Shown: positions 14,818-27,634, counted from the stretch's first letter. The stretch is DNA of 64,000 nucleotides from Apus apus (GCF_020740795.1 NC_067287.1:33969501-34033500), one strand, 5' to 3'. The notes: generated by a model not told the origin, from the sequence alone. Numbers and translations: made by a program.

Positions 14818-14882
14818 ATAGAATAGACTCTTATAGTTGGAGGGGACCTACATGAATCATCTACTCCACCTGCAATGCTGTA
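14818..14882 (-). mobile_element. CR1 3'-end remnant, antisense
   Basis: A tag resembling the CR1 terminus (atagaat…), followed by 'gttggaggggacctacatgaatcatc' in two short parts, then a 'ccacctgcaatgctg' segment. This matches the order of the antisense CR1 3' terminus ('tagaat…ggttggaagggacct…gatcatctagtccaacc'). Only about 65 bases are recognisable, so the assignment rests on a short diverged match. Confidence 0.6.
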
Positions 14883-17800
14883 GGAAGATGGAGCTAACAG
14901 CTTGTTAGGACAGTGGGGAACTGGACACTGCATGGTAGGGTTACTTCTTAATGGAGGAATTTGGCCAAAACTGGTGGCAGATGATGTGTGAGTTACAAGT
15001 TATTACAGCAGAGCTTCCTTTGGAAGAGACATACTGAGGATTTCAATAGCTCCATGGTCTGATCCCCAGGAAAACGATGAAAATCTATACCAAAGAAAAC
15101 TCCCCGTGTATATGGTCATTGGTGTCAGGGATTTCTCGGGCAAATGCATCAATGGAGAGCTATTCTCAGCTACTGGCTGATCTTAGGTGCAAGCATTGCT
15201 TGTCACATGCATACTCTCTTCCAGCAGGTGTTGGTCAGTTTGCTTATAAGGGATTGCTCCTTCAATTAACTAAAGATTGCTCTTTTCATTAAACTTCTAA
15301 ATTTAATGTTATAGAATTTTACAGTTGATATTAAGAGCAAGCTGTTCTCTTTGCGTTTATATGCTCCTTGCCATCTATAAACTTATATTTACAAAAGCAT
15401 AGCTGGTTTTAGTGATTCAATCGCATAAGTACATACTTCTAGACATAAAAACCTAAATCTGCCACTTTAAATTTTGGAATCAAATGCATATTACGCATCA
15501 GGCAGGGAACATACTATGAACTTGAATACTCCTAAGCACTAATCCACTGAAAAATTATTTTGCTGGAGTAAGCACTAAAAGCAGAGTAATTAAACCTGAC
15601 ACAAAAATAATACAGCAGGAAGGTTCGTACTCTAAACACAGCATGTAAGTCGTGGTAGTCCACGAAGGCATATGGTAAATAATGCTATTCTGTATGCCAG
15701 ATAACCAGTATTTCTGAAAAACAGTGACAAAATTCTCAGCATTACAGTAGCAAAACATTACCACGTGGGACTGATACCTTTCTGTGCTGGCCACTCCAAG
15801 TTCAGCAATTCTGACACTTCCCGTCTTCTTTCTGTTTAGTATTTTGTTTTTCCTTTTGGCATTTGGCTTGTCCAGCCATTGAGAGCTTTTAATATCTGTT
15901 CACTCTGCAGCTCCAAAAAGTGTGTTTCTTGACAGAAGAAATTTTTTTCTTCCTAAACTTCCTGGACACTTTGTCATCCCTTTCTTGACTTGAAAGAAAA
16001 ACCACAGTACTCTGTGAACACAACCGTGGGACAACAGAACAGACCCTTGGTTGAATCTAAGAAAAGGAATGCAGTCCTGCCAGTCTGCCTGCCCCCCACC
16101 CCCTACAGAGGGGCTGTCTCGCATAAGACAGCAGGCTAAATCACTGTGATCCTTACCTCAGATAAGAGGTAGGGGCAGGAGGAACAGACAGTTGTGTCAG
16201 CCAAGGCATCAGCCAAGATAAAACTCTGGCGCCAGGCTTGGGGATCTGCACTGCAAACTTGATGACTGGCAATTAGCATGACTTCTGGAACGGGATGAAG
16301 ATTCTGTGGCCTGGGGTTGGAGGGATATGACAAAACAATGGAAACGATTACACCTGAGCAATTTGCATCAAGATCCACACCGGGTCCTTTTCCCTTCCCT
16401 TAATTGATAAGTAATAAGAGCTTGCAAAGGTACCAATCAGAAAATTACTTATGACCTAGCCCCATCTCATCAATTAGTACAAATTACTCCTTGAATCCTC
16501 TGTTTTTCTGGAAGAAGAGATCAACAGCTATCTGGATGGGTCGACAGGCCTGAATCCTCTCTTCTCCCCAAAAAGTGGATGCCTTCTGGTAAGACTTGCA
16601 CCTCTGACTCTGTTAGATGTTTTTATTTTGTCTTTGTTACCTTCACCTCAAATCTATGCAGCTAGTGAATTTATCAGCGGCTATTCAGAACTTGTTAGAA
16701 CTGTCACATCGATACATCATCTTTACTTCGTTTTAAAACTGCCTCAGTGAAAGTACTTGCTAGGGTTCTGAGGTGGGCAAAGTGCTTCAGTGAAAGTCCT
16801 TTTGGTGGGACTCTGAAGCAGCAACCTTGAGAAGCTGTCTCAGTGAAAGTCCTCTCTGGGACTCTGAGACAGGCAAATGTTGTCTTTTTTATGTGACAAC
16901 AACCAAGCATCATTTTTTGACTCCAACAGTCAGATATGGAAGTAATCCAAGAATCCACCACACCCATCAGATTCTCTATATCAAAACTGCCCAAATTATT
17001 TTCTCTCTTTTCCTGCGTCCTGCCTAAGTGTCCTCCCAAATGCCCATTTTGCTTCTGACTGTGGTTAAACAGCAACTCTTGTCCACCTCACAGCCTCTTT
17101 GACCTTGGATGTTCTTCTTCTAAAATCTGGCCTGACAGAATACATTTAGTGCATACCTGACACCTCAAAATAACATGCTGACAATTTCCAAGTTTATTTC
17201 CATAACGTAGACCAATATGCAAGGAGGAAATACTTTAATACCCCTCTCTAAATCTTTGCAAACGATTGTCAGCCTATTAAATGTTATAAAATAAATAAAT
17301 AGGGAAGGTGTTTCTGCAAAGGCCTGTGACTTTGTTTGTGTACAGCTCCCTGACCCAAGCGAAGTCTTTCCTAATCCAATGATTATAAACTGCTTAAATA
17401 TATTTTGCCCATATCTAGGGTTCTCAGAGAAGACTAGGGATATTGATGGGGTACTGATGAGGTGAGAGTGCAAATTTACTCCTGTTGTTGCTCAACAAGG
17501 ACCTTGTGGAAGTCCTTGCATTTCAGTTTTGGTTTTGGGAATAAACCTCCCACCTGCTGCAGTATTTCCTCCCTGCTATTGCCAGCTCATGCCAAGAGAA
17601 ATTGATTTGTTATTACAGCTTGTATCACCATCACTGTCTCCTCCAGATGCAGACTGGAAATTTCCCTGCTCACAAAGTAGTGAGGAGTTTGCAGCAAGCT
17701 GGTGCTGACCAAAAGCTGTGCAGTTATGGGAAGGATTTGGGGGAAGAATAAAAGATTGGAGAGGCCCTCTCATGTTTATAAAGATATTCTGCCACTTCAC

Positions 17801-20800
17801 TAGGAGACGAACAAAGAGGAAGCTGCTCTAGGAAAAAAAGGACAGAGAGAGTTAATGCATCTTCTAGTAACCTGCACATTTCCTTGATAAGGAACAGCAG
17901 GGCCATTGCTGCAGAGGTCTACAGAGCAATCCCATCACATACTGCCAGCTCAGCAATCTCTGTCTTAGATACTGTGTTGCAGAGCAGTATTTGCAAGTTC
18001 AGGCAGAAGTCTAAACATATTAGTTATGCACTAAAATGAAAAGGCTGAGTACAATTACCTTTTCTAAAAAGCTGATGTTTGTGCAAACTAAAATAAAAAC
18101 AGGAGAATACATTTGTGGGCTAAGATGAATCGGTTAATTCCCATTTCTTTGCCTAGGCTGTTTATCAATGGGAAATGCACCTAACATTAAACACATTTTC
18201 ATTTCTTTCTGTGTGGAAATATTTTTAAAGGGAAACCTGACTGAAAACCACAGAGTCTACTCTGCCAATTCAGTCTGTGAACAGTACTTTGAAATATTTT
18301 TCAGGCTACAAACAAACTCTATGTTCTTATGGCTCCTGGCAGAGCAGTCGGAAAACTGATGGCTGGCAAATCAATAAGATAATCTAATTGGACCACAAGA
18401 ACAACTTGAAAATCAAGATGTTGAACCCAAGTCCAGAACAGACCTGCCTCTAGCCTAACTGTATCTTAACCTGGAGGAATGAGAGAGTTCTGAAGACCTT
18501 TGACCCGTTCCTTTTGATAAATACAACTTAAATGTAAAACATTCATTAAAAGTAATAATTTCCTTAACATTCACAAGTGAAAAGGTTTCACTTGGTGGAG
18601 GGAATAAATATATAGCACAATCGGGGTTTGTTAAAACCAATCAACCCTGGATGGAATCTACAGAGATTAAAAAATGTCAGTTGTCAAAAAGGAATGTAAA
18701 GCATTGTAAGCAAAGGGTAAATAAAAGACCTGATCTACCCCAGCAATGCACCCAAGGAAGACTGGATGAAATCATTGGTAATGACACAAATAATGAAAAT
18801 CCGCACATTTGATGTCTTGCAGCGTGTCCTCAGATACAGTCACCTGCTGGTTTTTGCTTCACATGTCACAGATCACTTTTGCAGCAGTGATAACAGGTGG
18901 AGGGAAATACAAATAGAGTTGGACAAAGCCCTTCTTAACCCGGAAAATAATCTAGCGTTGGACTGCCAGCCACCAAAGCCAGATGTGGATTTCTGTGGAG
19001 GCGGCTGTGACGGAGCCTGGGGCAGATGCTGCCTTCTCTGCTCCAAGTGGAGCCTTGGCTGCCCCTGGGGCTTGGGCTGGCTTGGAGCAGTGTCTGAAAT
19101 GGAACCACTAGGGCCTAATGGTGAGTGTGGCTCTGTCTACCTGACTCTTGCAAACCTCTGAGGATGAATGCTCCACCACCTCTCTGAATAACCTCTCCCA
19201 CTACCCTCTGAATTAATTAGATAGATAAATAAGTAAAGCTTCAATAGACATTTTCCTTGAAGCTCTGTCAAAATATTGAGACTTCATTCTCAATGTTTAT
19301 GGACAATTAAAAACAGAGACTTATAAATATTTTTAAATAAAATAGTTGTATAAATGAACATTAAATCAATATAAAACTTCATAAGTAAAATCTATTTTTA
19401 ATGCCATAACATTTAAAAAATAGATTTAATCTTCCTCCATGCATGTTTAATTAAGGCTTTGAATTATATCATCCTGCACTGTTGAGCAATGTTTCCTTGC
19501 GTTGTTGAGCAATGGTTTCACATCACACCAAAGATAAAGGCAACATCAGGGAAGTCTGACTTTTCTCACAGGTTTTGGAATGTTTGTGTTGAAAAACCCT
19601 TGATTGATATTCATGATCTGATACTTAATTATAAGAAACGTATATTAAACGCTTACCCATGTTTTAAATATATTTCAAAATCCATCCTGTTTTATAAACA
19701 GCACATTTAAACAGTTTAAACTAACCAGTACAAGCTACAGTACATTACAATTCACATAACAAATTTAATGACCTGGCTTTTCAGTCAACAGAGAGGATTT
19801 TTTTGAAAGCTGTAACAGCAAGTTACTCCATTCAATTAACGTAGAAGAAGGTAGGACATAAGCATATCAGCATGAAATCAGTCTTCCTATTTGTTCTGTT
19901 ATTCTTCATAATTGGAAAATGAAATATTACTCTAGTATGGATGCTATTATATTAGGAAACAAGTCAGGCATATACATGCAATTTGCTTTATAGGTATTTC
20001 ATATATATATTCTTCTGAGGCAGGTTTGCCTTTTGCTGCAACTGTTAATATTATGGGGGTTTTTAAATTATGATCCATTGACTGAAGTTGATGTAAAAAT
20101 GTGCATCTAATTACAAACCCAAGCACATATTTTATTTCACTTAGCGTTTCATTATCACCACGAAAGTCAATGAGTAGATAAAGCTCTGTCATATAGGTCA
20201 CCTGGTATCTAGAAGGAAGCATCAGTAATTTGCTTTACAGTCTTGATTGACAGGAAAACTGGAAGCCATTCACTACAGATGCCTGTCAATGGATGTATGT
20301 ATAGTGAATAGCACCAAAATCCAAAAGCAGCATTGTTAGGTTCATGAGGCAATTTATGAAGGAAAGTGTTACTTACAGAGAACAGAACTGTTACACTGTA
20401 ACCCCAAATAGCTAGGAGGAAACGCAAGAAACCTTAAATAAAATGTTCTCCACTCATATGTAAAGCCTACTTACTTAATTGCATGGTACAGGGCCTTGTT
20501 AGATTTCAGCCATGCAGAGGCCTTTGGCACTGAGAGAATGTGTAGTTTCTGGGCATTATTTCAGCTGGGAGTTTTTAATCTTTAGTCTATTGCTGGTATT
20601 GTCTCTGTACTATGAAATTCATAATATGAAGCTGAATTTAAGTGAAGTCATTCAAATGAAGTTACGCTCCTGGCAACATATTCTTTAACAGGGTGGGATT
20701 TTGCCTCGTAAGCTGCCACGATCAGCTGTTGCTTTTCTGGTGAAAGAACTGCACAGTACTGTAAGTGGAGGGGGGAAGAACAAAAATAAACCTCCAAGAG

Positions 20801-22293
20801 TTCAAACAAGCAAGACGTGAATAGCACATTAACAGAGAAAGAAATCTCTGCAGTACATGAAACCTGAATTTAGGCAAGGATCTCAAAGTGCAACTGAGAA
20901 AGGAGGAGAGAAACGAGACTACCCACTCTGTTCATAGATTGAATGCCATTTCACAGCAAGGCACTCAAGAGAGTGTGGCCCCCTACCCTGCTTTTTTTTG
21001 TCAGTACCCATTCGTTAGTTAGAGATAACACACTTGAAATGCATGGGGTTTTGTAGAAACTACATCCTTCATTTCTGGAGCTCACAGCTTTGACTGTGAA
21101 TGTCTGAACAACAGGCAATGTGAGTAACTAATAGGGGTAGGAGCTACCCTCCGGTAAGGAATGTTGTCACCTAGTGGGTTCTCTATTTGTAATTGAAAAC
21201 CATTGATTAATTTGTTCAAAATGAAAATGTTTGCTTATAGTGGAGTCTCTTTGCGGAACTCAATTACATTTATAGCAGCTGTGACTACGATCACTCTTCT
21301 AACCCTCAAAAAACAATTAGGGTTGCTGCAAGAGAAAACATTAATCATGACAGAGCAGAACTGATGAAGAGTAGAAGGCAATGAGCATTAAAAGCCTGTT
21401 CAGGTCTCGTCAACTATGCAGCATGCACAGGCTGAAAAGAGGCTGTATAGATCCTGTAAGAACAGGTCGTAACACAAAGATAATGATGCCTGTCACCCCC
21501 AAGCTACACTTTTACACACGGCTAGAAAACACTCATCTTTTCTCAAGGGTTTTACAACTTTTCTGGATAAAGCTGATTTCCAAATATCTGCCTTTTAAAT
21601 ATTGTACATGAAAGTAATTTGTTAGCGACATTAAAAGACATTTAATTAAACTCAAATATACTGCTTTCTCTTTAAGAGCTTCCTTGTATGTACCACTCCT
21701 ATGGTAACCACATGTTCTCCTTCCATCCCACCACAGAGCACCCACGTGGGACAGCAAGATAAAGTGAAATGAGGTACTGCATAATTGAACACACTTTCAC
21801 ATTCTTTCAATACGACTTGATACAAATGCATTTACAGCTTTGGTTGTCATTTTTCAATTTGACAGAAACCTCTACGCAGCAATGATCTACTGCATTTATG
21901 TAGAAAATCACTGGTCATCATCCTGCTGTAAAAAGAGGGTCTTTTAAATATGCAGGATTGCTTATTTTGTACCAGAGCAAACAGCCATCTGAGGGGAAAA
22001 GAATGTCATGTGACATGCCCAAAAGATTTAACTAGATTTTTCTAAGATCAGATGGCTTGACATATACGCTACCTGTTCCGTTGCACAATCCAACATGGCA
22101 TCTCTGAAAATCTGCTGCCAGCCTGTCCTTCCCTACACAGCACCTACAGAAACAAAGGCACACAGTGAGCTGTGGCTTACTGAGTTCAGGCCCCTATTGA
22201 TTCAAGCAGCCATAAGTTTTTCCATAAATAAATCCAGCTTCCTAAAAGAAAAGATCTGTGTTTTTAGAGCTAGCTTCTGTCTTTGATGTTTTA
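14883..22293. other. AT-rich intergenic stretch, no gene recognised
   Basis: No supported gene. The longest open frames are 131 codons (plus, 18766-19161) and 123 codons (minus, 16704-17075). The latter runs through the hairpin repeat described separately and so has a repetitive translation. A short patch at about 19160-19215 faintly resembles the antisense CR1 3' region, but it is too short to call. Confidence 0.55.
16741..16872. repeat. three tandem imperfect hairpin units with compensating arms
   Basis: Three units share the core CAGTGAAAGT(CC)…GGGACTCTG. Each can fold with an outer stem, an unpaired TGAA on the 5' side, an inner AGTCC/GGACT stem and a 6-8 nt loop. Outer arms: unit 1 (16742-16747 with 16768-16773) CCTCAG/CTGAGG; unit 2 (16783-16790 with 16813-16820) TGCTTCAG/CTGAAGCA; unit 3 (16835-16843 with 16864-16872) CTGTCTCAG/CTGAGACAG. 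The flanking arm bases differ between units, yet each pair stays complementary. The inner stem is intact in units 2 and 3 and weak in unit 1. The shared CAG anchors are 43 and 53 bp apart. I do not recognise the family. Confidence 0.75.
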
Positions 22294-22490
22294 TTGTTTT
22301 GTTTTGGGGGTTTTTTTGTGTGTTTTGGTTTTTTTTGTTTGTTTTCTGGTTTTTGTTTTGTTTTGTTTGCGGGGTTTTGTTCTTCCTGGGTTTCTTGGTT
22401 GTGGTGTGGGGGGGTTTTTTGTGGCTTTTTTGTGGGTTTCTTGTTTGGTTGGTGGGTGGTTTTGTTTATTCGGTTGTTTTTTCTCTGTGA
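22294..22490. repeat. T/G-rich low-complexity tract lacking A
   Basis: The plus strand is almost entirely T and G in TTTTG-, GGGTTT- and TTGG-type motifs, with runs of five to seven G. Positions 22294-22467 contain no A at all (174 nt), and C occurs only sporadically. The opposite strand is correspondingly A/C-rich. It gives long chance open frames on both strands (for example Phe/Val/Gly-rich on plus, Lys/Pro/Asn-rich on minus) that should not be read as genes. Confidence 0.9.
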
Positions 22491-24582
22491 AATGTGAAGT
22501 CTTAGGCAGTTTGGCTGCCTGCCTCTGATTAACTCAGGCTTGCCTTGGACAGACACAGAGCACTGGATTGTGGCTGATCACAACTATCTGTTACTGCCTC
22601 GCACAGACCCAGCTTACACCAACTACCACTCTCCCAAACAATTACCAGGCATAGTTTTGCATTTTGAACAATCTGAGGGCCATGCCTTCTCTGTTTGCAC
22701 ACACCCACCGTTCCTGGGGCAGCATAAGAGCCTTGCCACTGGGCCAGCTCTTTCCAGCCTCCAGAAACATTGGGAAGCCCATTCATTTCATTATATCCCA
22801 ACAAAAGGAAACAGTCTGCTTATGAATTCTGCCAGTCTATTAACTGTAAGGCAGTTTCTCCTAGGTGTTGTTTTTTTTCTTACTGCCTTACTAAACAGAA
22901 TTTGGGATGAATGGATATTATACTTTTAAATTTCTACTAAGCAAGATCAGACATAATTTAAGAACTGGATTTTGCATGTTTGTTTCCTCATTAAAATATA
23001 CATCCTTATCATATGTGCATAGAGATCTGTTGCTTGATTCTAGTATTTTTTCAGGTTGTTTTCCCACATCAGTTGTTCCTTCTCCATTTAGAAAAACAAC
23101 TGGCCTGACTGTAAGATGCAGTGAGATATTAATATACAGAAAAGAGAGTTATTTACGTTTAGTGAGAGAGGAACAGGCTTTTACTTTAAAGAACTGTAAA
23201 AAACGGTCTTAAATGTCTTCAGAATATATATTAGATAAAAATCAAGCACTTTCTAAAAGAAGTGCACAGCCAAAATGATGGCTGAATCATTTGAACACTA
23301 ACTGAAACACTAGAGAAATAGATGGTCCTAGATCATTCCTCAAGTCCCGTGAAATGAGGCACGCTTTCTCATGTGCATCATTTCCCTTCCATGCCTTTTA
23401 TTACTCAAACTAAGCAGAGACTAGGACCCCGGTGCTGAAAAATTGATGTACAGTTGAGCTAGTGGCAGAGTGTACGTTGTTGCTCCAAACCTCTGCAATG
23501 TTTATAGACCTTGGCCAGCATTAGAATCTGGTACTAACCTGAACTGCTGCAGAATGCCTCTCAGTTGCTTTACAAGGGTTATTATCTGTAGTTCTTTCAG
23601 AAATTACTTCACTTTGTGTAAGAAGTGCATTAAAGATTAACACCATACATTTCTCAGAATAATTTCAGAAATGAATACGGACTCAATGTGTTAGCAAAAA
23701 TAAATAAATAAATGAAAATCTCTTTTCCTAGCTGAAAACTTCACCAAAGTTATAAGTTAGTAAAATGTACTTCATCTATTGATCAACTCTGTTAGTATGT
23801 AAGTGTACCTATATATATTAATAGGTGATTGCAATTGTTCCAGTATCCTAAAGGAATAGGAGAGAAAAACTATTTCAGTCCAAAGTCACACACCCTGTTT
23901 GTGACTGGGATAAGAATTCAACTTATGAGCCTTCATTTCTATCTTCAAGGACATTCTGCGCCTCAGAATCAGGATCACTATTCAGGATCCTGCATATGTT
24001 CTAGTGTCCAGGGCTGTCTGACAGTAACAGACATTCATTCCTAACCCCCAAAACATAAAGCAAATCTCAGATGTGTGCCAACAATAAGCAGGAAGGGTTG
24101 TTATTTTTTCTCTCCTCTCTGATTTCTGCAATGCCAAATGAATCCCCAGAAATACAGGTATGATTTTTATCTCTTTTTTGACAAGTCAGGTAGCAACAGC
24201 TTTAAAACACACTAATCTGACAAGGAGCATCAGACACAGGGCAGAGAGGACAAAAGAATTGTGTTTAAACTCTCAAAGAAGCAAAAGTTCTTTTTTTTTT
24301 TTCTTTTCCCTGAAAGAATATCTCTTGGGATAAACAGTCATTTTCTTATTGCATAACAGAGAAAGCATATTACAATTTCTGTGTGACTTGAAAGAAAAAA
24401 AAAATTATTTAATATAAAATTAGTTCCTTGTGACAGAGCAGGAGAAATCCAGCTCTCAAAGTTTTCCCTGCTTTCAAAGGAATGATGATTGTGTAAATTA
24501 TTGCATAGACTTTAAAATAAAAACCAATATAGTCATGATTTTCAAAGTTACCAAATTCAGTTTCTCAAAGCAAAATTTCATC
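22491..24582. other. intergenic stretch, no gene recognised
   Basis: Overlapping open frames of 91-129 codons occur on both strands at 22529-22929, but neither shows a domain, a codon pattern or splice sites I can support. The remainder is AT-rich unique DNA. Confidence 0.55.
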
Positions 24583-24725
24583 AAATCATAGAATGCCAGG
24601 TTGGAAGGGACCTCTGTGATCATCTGGTCCAACCTTTTTAGGTAGGAACATGGTTTGGATGAAATGGTTGAGCACCCTGTCAAGCTAAGTCTTAAAAGTG
24701 TGCAGTGTTGGGGAAGAATTTGGTA
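24583..24725 (-). mobile_element. CR1 3' fragment, antisense
   Basis: The plus strand reads 'aatcatagaatgccagg', 'ttggaagggacctctgtgatc', 'atctggtccaacc' in order, the complement of the CR1 3' terminus. It continues about 90 bases into a diverged region ('gttgagcaccctgtcaagc') that corresponds to the adjacent CR1 3' region. This is a short 5'-truncated insertion. Confidence 0.85.
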
Positions 24726-27382
24726 TGGTGAGAAGTCCCAGGAAAGTAACTGGGTGAGAGCCCACGCAGGGCTGTTAGTACACCAAGTACAGTATTCCTG
24801 TACAAATGCTTAGCATGCTAAAACTCCAAGGAAGTGGCTGAGTCGTGAGGCTGATGATTACTGTGATTTTCTTTTTGTGTAAAGAGAAAATTCCAAACAT
24901 TTCTTACACAGCAACACAAAGAGCATCCAGAACTGTTTAAGGGCTTTAGAAATTCCCAACCTACACTTGACAGTAGGAGGCTGTCATGTAGGCCAAGTTC
25001 AGGAGTTTCCTGTGAATGCCCCCAATTCATAATCCAGACCTTGGCTTGAGATTTCGAGTGATATCTTCATAGAATGAAAAACTTCTCAGGCATACTAGCT
25101 CAAGCCACAAACATATATCCAGAGCAGCTCAACCAGCTACATGTATTTTAGGTGAGCTTATGTGAAGTCATGATGACAAGCCAAACCAGCACCTACTTAA
25201 TACTGCTTTAACAGAATACTGAAAAGCTAAAGGTACTCATCCTAGATCATATAGTTGTTATCACATAGCAGGAATCACACATCACTGACTGGCATCATTA
25301 ATGCAGTCCTAGAGGCAGGATGCATATGATAATTCTATGAAAGGAAAAAGAGTCACCTTTTATTAGAACAGGTGAAAATTGTTTGAAGCTGAATTATTAC
25401 AGAGCAAACACAAGCATCCCTATGAAAAATAATCAGTCTGACACAACACTAAACTGAAATGGTCTGTGTGTGTTGTAGGTACACAAAGCCACAGGAAAAA
25501 TGCAACACACGTAAACCATAAGGATCTCAGGTCACCTGGTACCTTAATATGATTGTTTCTGCTGACCAGAAGCAGTCCACTGCGGACAAGCACTCACTGG
25601 GAGAACACCAGTGGGACACAACACTACCCATCTGAGTGATCTCTCAGTGTCAGAAGGAAGATTTCAATTCCTGGGATTTGAAAACAAATTTTCAGTACTA
25701 TTGAGTCTTCCATTATTACCCATTTCTAAGCAGGAAGATCATTCCATCTTATATTTTATTTAAAACATGAAAATTAGCTGCCTAAATTAGCTAATACTCA
25801 GTAGGTACAGACAATTCGCACTATTTCTTCCCAAGCCTATTCAAGGTCCCTTTTCCGTTCCTCTCCCTCTTGCCCACCACTGCCATCTACTTACCCTTGC
25901 TTTTCTCAACAGGGCTGACACTGTGGATCCTTCCATCTCCTCTCCAAAGGCACTCTCCACTCCATCCTGTCATCTAAACCTACGGAGTGACCCAGCAAAT
26001 CCAAACTCTTTTCCATCTAACATCCAGGCTCAGACAGCTACCCCCATAAAACTCAGTTTTGCCTCCCTATAATTTTTGGTCAGGATGATAAAATTAAACC
26101 TTGCTACTTATCCCCACCAGGGCCAGCCTCCAAGGCAATCAAGAACTCCTGATAATGTGAGTACTTGGCATTATGGCTTTAGGATAAAATATGAACTTAT
26201 TTTGCACATTATTTAAATTACCTTACATTTTTTATTTCCACTGTTATTAAACTGTAATGAATTTATTTGTTTATGGAAGTGTGCACTGCATGTCTAGTAC
26301 CATTTTATAATAGCTGGATTTAGAGCCAGACTGATTTCTATCCTAGACATCATTAAACAATTTATTTTCTGTGATAGGGGAATGTGCTCTTGGGCAAGAG
26401 CTCTCCATTAATATGAATTATTAACAATATGTATTTACATGCACCGTGCATTTAAAAGATGAAAAGGAAGCTTGCCAGTTACTCTGTGGAGCTTTCTCCA
26501 CCTCCGAGGCCACTGAATTTCAGTGAGCTGTCTGCTGAGGGGTCACAGGCAAGGAATCCTAGATGACCACTAGTATTTTGCTCTCCTGTTGTTAAAACTA
26601 TATAAAGTGTTACAGAAACAGAAAAAAATAAATTATCTGATTGGCAACACCTGCTTGACCCTCCACTACTTCTTCCTGTTGTGAACCAGCAGATAGCTCC
26701 CCAAAGAAACACTGGGAAGGGGTCTCACCACTGTCATCAGCACACATACAGACGGGTTTTGCAGTCTGACAAGAAGGATATTTTTTTGGAAGTGCAGCAC
26801 TTGAGAAAATGGCATCATTTTTAGCTGTTGCTGCTGACGCATCTGCTTGTGATGTGTCAAGTCGCATCGATCAGCGACGTGAAGCTTCATAACCCCGTGT
26901 GGTAATGAAAAATGAGGGAAAGCAGCAGCTTTGATACTTAACATCACACTGCAAGACAGCAGCAGAAAGTCTCTAAAACATTGAAATCTCAAATAAAAAC
27001 TCTTAAGGTATGCAGCACAGCGGTCACCATTCAGGTTTCTGTACGACTTTGCTCTCTGGGAAAAGCACTCTAAAAGGTGTCAGCTCCTTAAACCTTTCCA
27101 GGTAAATCAGTCCCTGTGCTACTGCAGGATCCATGCATCCCACTGCTCATGGCAATACCCCAAAATACAGTGTCAGGAAATCCACTGCTTGGTATCCAGG
27201 GGTTAATAAGTAACACTACTCCCAAGGAGAACTGAACACAGGGAGGCAGGGGGGAGTCTAGAGACAAATTATCACTGCTCTCTGCAGGCTTGAAAAAGTT
27301 TCTTAAAGCTCTTCAAAACCCCTTGAAGCAGTGCCCCCTTCCACCTGGCCTCTCTTGTATCCCTTTGTTGCCACCCAGTTGA
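24726..27382. other. AT-rich intergenic stretch, no gene recognised
   Basis: No gene supported. I looked on the minus strand at 26400-27380 for further exons of the Y-box relic that begins at 27383 (arginine-rich basic/aromatic islands) and found nothing convincing. The AT-rich, TAAT-rich segment at about 26160-26290 is listed as a possible conserved noncoding element. Confidence 0.55.
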
Positions 27383-27445
27383 CTAAATATTGCCAAATTC
27401 AATCAGTGGCCCCGTGGGGCCCATCATGTTGGTGGCCTTAGGGCC
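27383..27445 (-). pseudogene. Y-box relic exon 5, beginning only, ends at TAG
   Basis: After a ccctgcag acceptor the frame reads GPKATNMMGPTGPLIEFGNI and then TAG (27383-27385). The family sequence here is GAEATNVTGPGGVPVKGSRYA. ATN and GP are kept, and similarity fades after about residue 12. Beyond the stop I see no arginine-rich basic/aromatic islands, so the 3' part is lost or unrecognisable. Confidence 0.68.
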
Positions 27446-27544
27446 CTGCAGGGCCCACGAGGGGATACCATGGGGGTGGGGGGTGGTGACACTAATTTGA
27501 GGTCCTTCCTACAAAAAAAAACTTCCATCCCAGCCCCGAATTAC

Positions 27545-27634
27545 CTTCTTGGCCTCCACCATGTTGAACTCTACAGTCTTGACATCTCCCAGGCTGTGCT
27601 GTTACTTCCAGAGGTTGTTTCTCTTGATGGCTGT
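27545..27634 (-). pseudogene. Y-box relic exon 4 (90 nt) with in-frame TAA
   Basis: The acceptor is caaatgtag and the donor gtaatt. The 90 nt equal 30 codons: TAIKRNNLWK, then TAA at 27602-27604, then QHSLGDVKTVEFNMVEAKK. It aligns codon for codon with TAIKRNNPRK-Y/F-LRSVGDGETVEFDVVEGEK of the family, so the stop sits at the aromatic residue (TAC/TTC to TAA). There is no frameshift. The stop would cut the protein in mid-domain. Confidence 0.87.

Noticed and set aside
18766..19161. 131-codon open frame, plus strand, with a Cys/Gly/Trp-rich end
   Set aside because: No recognisable domain, no splice-supported extension, and the length is attainable by chance in 64 kb.
22242..22556. Overlapping Lys/Pro- and Phe/Gly-rich open frames on both strands
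   Set aside because: They are products of the A-free T/G low-complexity tract rather than coding sequence.
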